Positions 50,573-54,468 of a stretch of DNA of 54,468 nucleotides are shown in pieces. The stretch comes from an uncultured Lachnospiraceae bacterium (GTDB taxonomy: Bacteria; Bacillota; Clostridia; Lachnospirales; Lachnospiraceae). Location of the stretch: NCBI GenBank assembly GCA_910588755.1, contig CAJUQZ010000002.1, positions 17,701 to 72,168 of the forward strand. Direction: 5' to 3'. A model generated the notes under the pieces. The model ran no database searches and was not told where the DNA came from. It saw nothing but the letters and a program-made list of their open reading frames with translations. Position 1 is the first letter of the stretch. Every line of letters starts with the position of its first letter. The position numbers and the translations under genes were made by a program.

Positions 50573-50949
50573 CGTGCCGCCTCCCCCATGACACGCTCAA
50601 TCCGCCTGCGCAAGTCATCTCCCTTAAATGGCTTGACCACATAGTCATCCACGCCAAGCTTGGAACTCTCCACGACCGAGGCCCGGTCCTGCTTTGATGT
50701 AATCATAATCACCGGAATGTCCTTACATCGCTCCATACCGCGCACCTCCCGCAGTGTCTCGATCCCGTTTTTCTGCGCCATCTGTATATCCATGAGAATC
50801 AGGTCTGGTTTCTCCCGCCGCAGATACTGCAAGGCGCGCTCGCCTGAGTTCACAGGAATCACCTCATACTCCCGTTTCAGCTCCTGCTCAATCGTAGCCA
50901 GACTGATACTGTTGTCATCCACTGCCAATATTTTTCGCTTATCCATCAT
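50569..50949 (-). CDS. stand-alone receiver-domain response regulator
   Basis: A 126-residue CheY-like receiver without an output domain: DDNS acidic start, phosphoacceptor D in LILMDIQMAQKNG, T/S in VIMITSKQD and K in VVKPFKGDD. Such single-domain regulators pass phosphate within a relay. It follows the Hpt-containing region of the hybrid kinase by 25 bases and overlaps the YjbR gene, so the three form an operon. Confidence 0.92.
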   Translation of the reverse strand: MMDKRKILAVDDNSISLATIEQELKREYEVIPVNSGERALQYLRREKPDLILMDIQMAQKNGIETLREVRGMERCKDIPVIMITSKQDRASVVESSKLGVDDYVVKPFKGDDLRRRIERVMGEAAR

Positions 50950-50974
50950 TTTACATTTCCCCTTTCCGTTGATC

Positions 50975-51754
50975 CTATATCATCTCTAGCATATTTCGCA
51001 GCAGTTGTTCTGCCTTCTCGTCCTCATACAGCTTGAGCAGTCCCTGAACCTCTGTCAGCTGTACTTCTATTTCAGGCTCCAGCTGGCATTCCAGCAATGC
51101 CTCAATTCGACGGGCGCACTCCTTCGCGCGGAAATTCTCCAGACTCTCCAAAGCTTCCCTGATTTCCTGTATTAGATCCGCTGCTGCAATCCTGCGTGCC
51201 TCCTGTTTCTCCTTTCTGGACTGTTGGCTGTCCGCCAGAAAACTAGAAATATGTCCTATTTGTTCTTCGTACTCTGTCAACAATTGATGTATATGCCCGT
51301 CCACATACGCCTCATCCCCTCTGTCCGCTGCTTTCTCATGCTCTCTGGCACTGACTGAGACACTCATGGCACCCACGTTAGCAGATGCGCTCTTCAAGCC
51401 ATGCACCTCGATTCCATATGTTTTATAATCGTGCGCCTCCCAGAGTTCACGCAGACGCACCAGCTTGCGTTTTCCATCCAAACAATACAGATTCAGCAGT
51501 TCTAGGTACTCTTCCATGCTGCCAGAATAGCGCCTGACAACCTCCTCTGTATCAATCCCTTCAATTACTATTTTCCCAAATGCCTGCTTCCTGCTGTCGT
51601 CCTCTTTCCAGGCCTCCAGCCATGCACCGGTCCTCTGTCCAACGGTTTCGCGATAAAGTCTTGGAATCCATTTTTCAGAAAAGTCTCCCCTGCACCCTCC
51701 ATAGCATTTGCAGACAGCGCGATGATCACTGGCAGGCTTCCGTTTTCCCCACAC
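50975..51754 (-). pseudogene. Hpt/C-terminal part of hybrid kinase, out of frame
   Basis: This frame encodes the end of the hybrid kinase after a single-base shift. It includes an Hpt domain with the phosphohistidine motif HGLKSASANVGA and a long helical tail. The first 40 codons overlap the kinase receiver in another frame and are not real coding sequence. The true sequence joins near 51628-51634 (AGAGGACC), where one inserted base restores KPLDRGTGAWLEAW. It would not be translated efficiently by itself since no ribosome site precedes a start in the real domain. Confidence 0.7.
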
Positions 51755-53781
51755 TCGCTGCGGATAATCCGAACCGCCTCAATCCCATCCATCTCCGGCA
51801 TCATATGGTCCATAAAAATGATATCATACCGCGTCTGCCGCACCAGTTCGACCGCATCAGTCCCGCTTTGCGCCTCTGTAATCTCCAGGCCATATGACTG
51901 CAGGAAAATTCTTGCGATCTTTCTGTTGACTGCATTGTCATCTACCACCAAAACCTTGCAATCCCTAGCTAAAAATGGCTCCAGCGCCTCCTCTTTTCCC
52001 GCTCTGACCTCCGAAATCTCGGCTAACGGCCTGCTATCCATAATCCTCTGTGGAATCGCTACCGTAAAGACCGTACCTTCGCCATACACACTCTCTACCG
52101 TGATCGTCCCCTGCATCAGCTCCACCAGGCGTTTTGTGATCGAAAGGCCCAACCCAGTTCCCTCCACCGTGCGGTTTTGCTTAGCGTCCACCTGCTTAAA
52201 ATTATCAAAAATCTCTTTGAGATCCTCCTTGCGGATACCACACCCTGTATCCTCAACCTGGAAGATAAGCAGCTCTGTATCCCCAGACTGTCCCTGAGTA
52301 CCGTTGACAGATAGCTTTACATATCCTTGTTTTGTGAATTTCAATGCGTTGTTCAGCAAGTTAATCAAAATCTGCCTGATCCGGCCCTCATCGCCCAGAT
52401 AGCGGCACGGGATTGCCATATCATACTCCCTTTTCAGTTCAAGACCGCGCTGCGATGCCATGACATCCATCATATTCAGAACCTCGTCAGCAAGTGATTT
52501 TACATGATATTCTGTCAACAGCAATTCCATTTTGCCCGCCTCCACCTTCGACAGATCCAGAATATCATTGATCAATGTCAGCAGATTGCGTGAAGCCGAC
52601 TTGATATCGCAGGCATACTCATATACCTTCCGCCCCCTGCTCTCCTCCATGATAATATCACTTAACCCTACAATCGCATTCATCGGCGTTCGGATCTCGT
52701 GGGACATATTGGCAAGAAACACACTTTTGGCAAGGTTTGCCTGCTCCGCCTGTTCCCGTACTTGCTTAATCTCTTCTATATAATTACGCGTCTCTGTCAC
52801 ATCGTAGATCAAAACGACATAACCCTTGTTCTTCCCAAACTTATCCAGAATTGGCTCCACATGTCCCTGATAAAAACAGTTGTTTATGCAAAATTCTTTC
52901 TTCACACCCTCCCTAAGTCTAGCTTTGGGAAATCCTGTCAGGGACTCAATTGGCTTTCCGATCGCACGGCCATCCAGATCCGCAAAGATTCTGGCCGCTG
53001 CCGTATTATAATTGGTAATCTGCCGCTGTTCATCCAACGCTATCATACCGTCACCCATACTGTTAAACAGAATTCCAAAAGCCAGAGAGCTAAAATCATA
53101 CACTTTCCCAATCCAAATCAGTATCACCACCCCGGAAAGCACCAGTCCCAGCACAACCGGCGTTGGGTCATATACCTTTGTCAGTTTCAACGTGTACGCA
53201 CCAAGCGCTATCACTGGCAGAAACGAGAGCGCCAGGATCAGCTTACACCGCCTGTCTGCAGCATACTCTGGCTTTTTTACACACACCTGGATCAGGGCAT
53301 ACAGGGACATGACATATGGCACAATCGTGCCACACAGCATAAAGATCCAATACCCTGGTCCATAGTCCAGCCGCAGATATCCACCATTACGGCCCACATA
53401 CTCTATCCATTCTATATTTCGGTAATATAAATGATGCAGATTACACGTAAAGACAAGACCTAGAACCAAGACATCCGCTGCAATCAATTTCTCCAAAATC
53501 TTCTTTGGCGTCTTTTCACAGCAATAACTATATATGAAGAAACAATAACTGACTGGAATCGTCAGTGAACCCAAATACTGCATCTTGACAGCCACGAGGG
53601 CCGCCTCTAACGTAGGCGCCGTCAGCTCCAGCAAATATCCCGCATTCTGTACCAGCGAACCGATCAGAAAATACTGCATAAGCTTCTGCTCCCTCAAGCC
53701 ATCACCCTTTAGCAGGAGCAGCAGCGCAAATATAATTGAGCCAATGCCCAGCATTTCGATGCCCAACAACACAACACTCAT
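51568..53781 (-). pseudogene. hybrid sensor histidine kinase (7TM-PAS-HisKA-HATPase-REC), frameshifted at end
   Basis: A membrane kinase with a seven-helix N-terminal sensor (1-230), a PAS domain (235-335), HisKA (ANMSHEIRTPMNAI, about residue 360), HATPase (N-box NLLNNALKFT, DTGCGI, GTGLGLSI) and a receiver (DDNAVN, FMDHMMPEMDG, SANAM, KP). After KPLDR the frame changes and ends in unrelated residues, cutting off the Hpt domain found in the next frame. Repaired length is about 935 residues. The kinase core is intact, so it may still be active; the break affects only the Hpt link. Promoter at 53820-53848. Confidence 0.82.
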
Positions 53782-53819
53782 AATCCGTTACCACCACAAA
53801 ACATAATAATGATAACCCT

Positions 53820-53848
53820 ATGATATCAGTATTTCGTGCATTTGTCCA
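53820..53848 (-). promoter_or_regulatory. sigma-A promoter of the hybrid kinase operon
   Basis: On the minus strand TGGACA (53843-53848) and TATCAT (53820-53825) are 17 bases apart, 39 bases before the kinase ATG. Confidence 0.55.
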
Positions 53849-53871
53849 TATTTTAACAAAACTTCCCGCAG

Positions 53872-54234
53872 CTATTGCGCCAGAATCTCCTGCTGCTTCT
53901 TTTTGCTCAATCCGCCAAGCACCAGCTGATAGGATTTGTCGAGCAGATCCTTTAACAAATCATCTGGCACCTCCCCATCTGGATTCACAGAATTCCAATG
54001 TACTTTATTCATATAATACCCCGGAACAATATCCTCATACTGCTTTCTCAAAAAGTCTCCCTCCTCTGGCTCTAATTTCAGTGTGATATAATATGGCACG
54101 TCGTTCTCATTCAGGCAGACCGCCGCAAACAGTTTCCCACCGATCTGATAGCGGATCCAGTTCCACTCCTTCTTGTGGTCTTTGGTCACGCCAGCTTTTC
54201 CCAGCAAGTATTCATCAATCCATGTATATCTCAT
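53872..54234 (-). CDS. MmcQ/YjbR-family protein, second copy
   Basis: A 120-residue member of the same family as 50243-50572: WIRYQIGGKLFAAVCLNENDVPYYITLKLEPEEGDFLRKQY, DIVPGYYMNKVHWNSVNPDGEVPDDLLKDLLDKSYQLVLGGL. It ends 90 bases before the hybrid kinase start on the same strand. Divergence between the two copies is large, so they are old paralogues. GAGGAGAGAAG lies just before the ATG. Confidence 0.85.
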   Translation of the reverse strand: MRYTWIDEYLLGKAGVTKDHKKEWNWIRYQIGGKLFAAVCLNENDVPYYITLKLEPEEGDFLRKQYEDIVPGYYMNKVHWNSVNPDGEVPDDLLKDLLDKSYQLVLGGLSKKKQQEILAQ

Positions 54235-54277
54235 ATCTTCTCTCCTCTTTTATCCTTAATAGACTATATTTTCCATG

Positions 54278-54377
54278 ATTCTTATATGAAACCACATATG
54301 TATCACAGGTTTGCCCTAACGATTTTAATTCTTATATGAAACCACATATATATCACAGGTTTGCCCTAACGATTTTA
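54278..54377. repeat. 50-bp direct tandem repeat upstream of YjbR gene
   Basis: Two copies, 54278-54327 and 54328-54377, differ at a single position (54300 against 54350). The unit begins ATTCTTATATGAAACCACAT and ends GCCCTAACGATTTTA. Only two copies are seen and there are no spacers, so it is not a CRISPR array. The remaining window end (54378-54468) shows nothing clear. Confidence 0.9.
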
Positions 54378-54468
54378 TATGACTGCAAAATTTTTCTTTT
54401 TTCCGTAGCTATCTAAACCTGAATTATTCACCGTTGTACCGTAATGATGGCTGAAAACCATATAGTTA

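Noticed and set aside
54278..54377. Possible CRISPR array at the right edge
   Set aside because: Only two directly adjacent 50-bp copies with no spacers and no cas gene.

Overview
The window looks like chromosome from a gut-type Lachnospiraceae (Clostridia, Bacillota). Pointers are the GHKL kinase/LytTR regulator pairs, a clostridial [FeFe] hydrogenase, a vanG-type serine cluster like those of gut Clostridia, a TIGR03915/TIGR03916 pair, AGGAGG-type ribosome binding sites and sigma-A promoters with 17-base spacers. No rRNA, tRNA, CRISPR array or transposase gene was seen.

Layout. 1-3.5 kb: a truncated OmpR-type regulator, a ComEA-like lipoprotein, a DUF4422 protein and a small membrane protein. 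3.5-7.1 kb: an [FeFe] hydrogenase overlapping a NuoF-cluster/GltD fusion, apparently an NAD(P)H-linked hydrogenase operon. 7.2-12.5 kb: a heterodimeric ABC exporter with a soluble GHKL kinase and LytTR regulator. 12.6-19.9 kb: M18 aminopeptidase, orphan Imm26/Imm51-like immunity protein, chemoreceptor, EamA transporter with VOC protein, WYL regulator and phosphoesterase. 20-24.4 kb: a second ABC system (55-residue membrane peptide, ATPase, permease) with its own GHKL/LytTR pair. 24.4-28 kb: a 1185-residue GH2 enzyme.

28.2-36.2 kb is the most interesting part. It is a vanG-type D-Ala-D-Ser resistance set: vanT serine racemase, vanXY carboxypeptidase and vanG ligase. About 3.3 kb of sugar genes (AraC regulator, TIM-barrel isomerase/epimerase, Gfo/Idh/MocA dehydrogenase) splits it into two transcription units. 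Upstream of both vanXY-vanT and vanG lies the same roughly 115-bp leader: an OmpR-type direct repeat, a -10 box and a terminator-like hairpin. No VanR/VanS pair is in the window.

36.3-54.5 kb: a frameshifted GHKL kinase, oligoendopeptidase F, a CpXC/TPR pair with a perfect consensus promoter, a Uma2 nuclease-like gene, a sugar acetyltransferase, and an L-fucose isomerase-like enzyme divergent from a LacI regulator with matching operators. These are followed by a 16-bp minisatellite, a putative DNA-repair radical-SAM pair, a 200-bp palindromic MITE-like element, and a frameshifted hybrid kinase phosphorelay flanked by two YjbR/MmcQ proteins. Related fragments of the MITE-like repeat also occur near 2.9, 28.1 and 45.7 kb.
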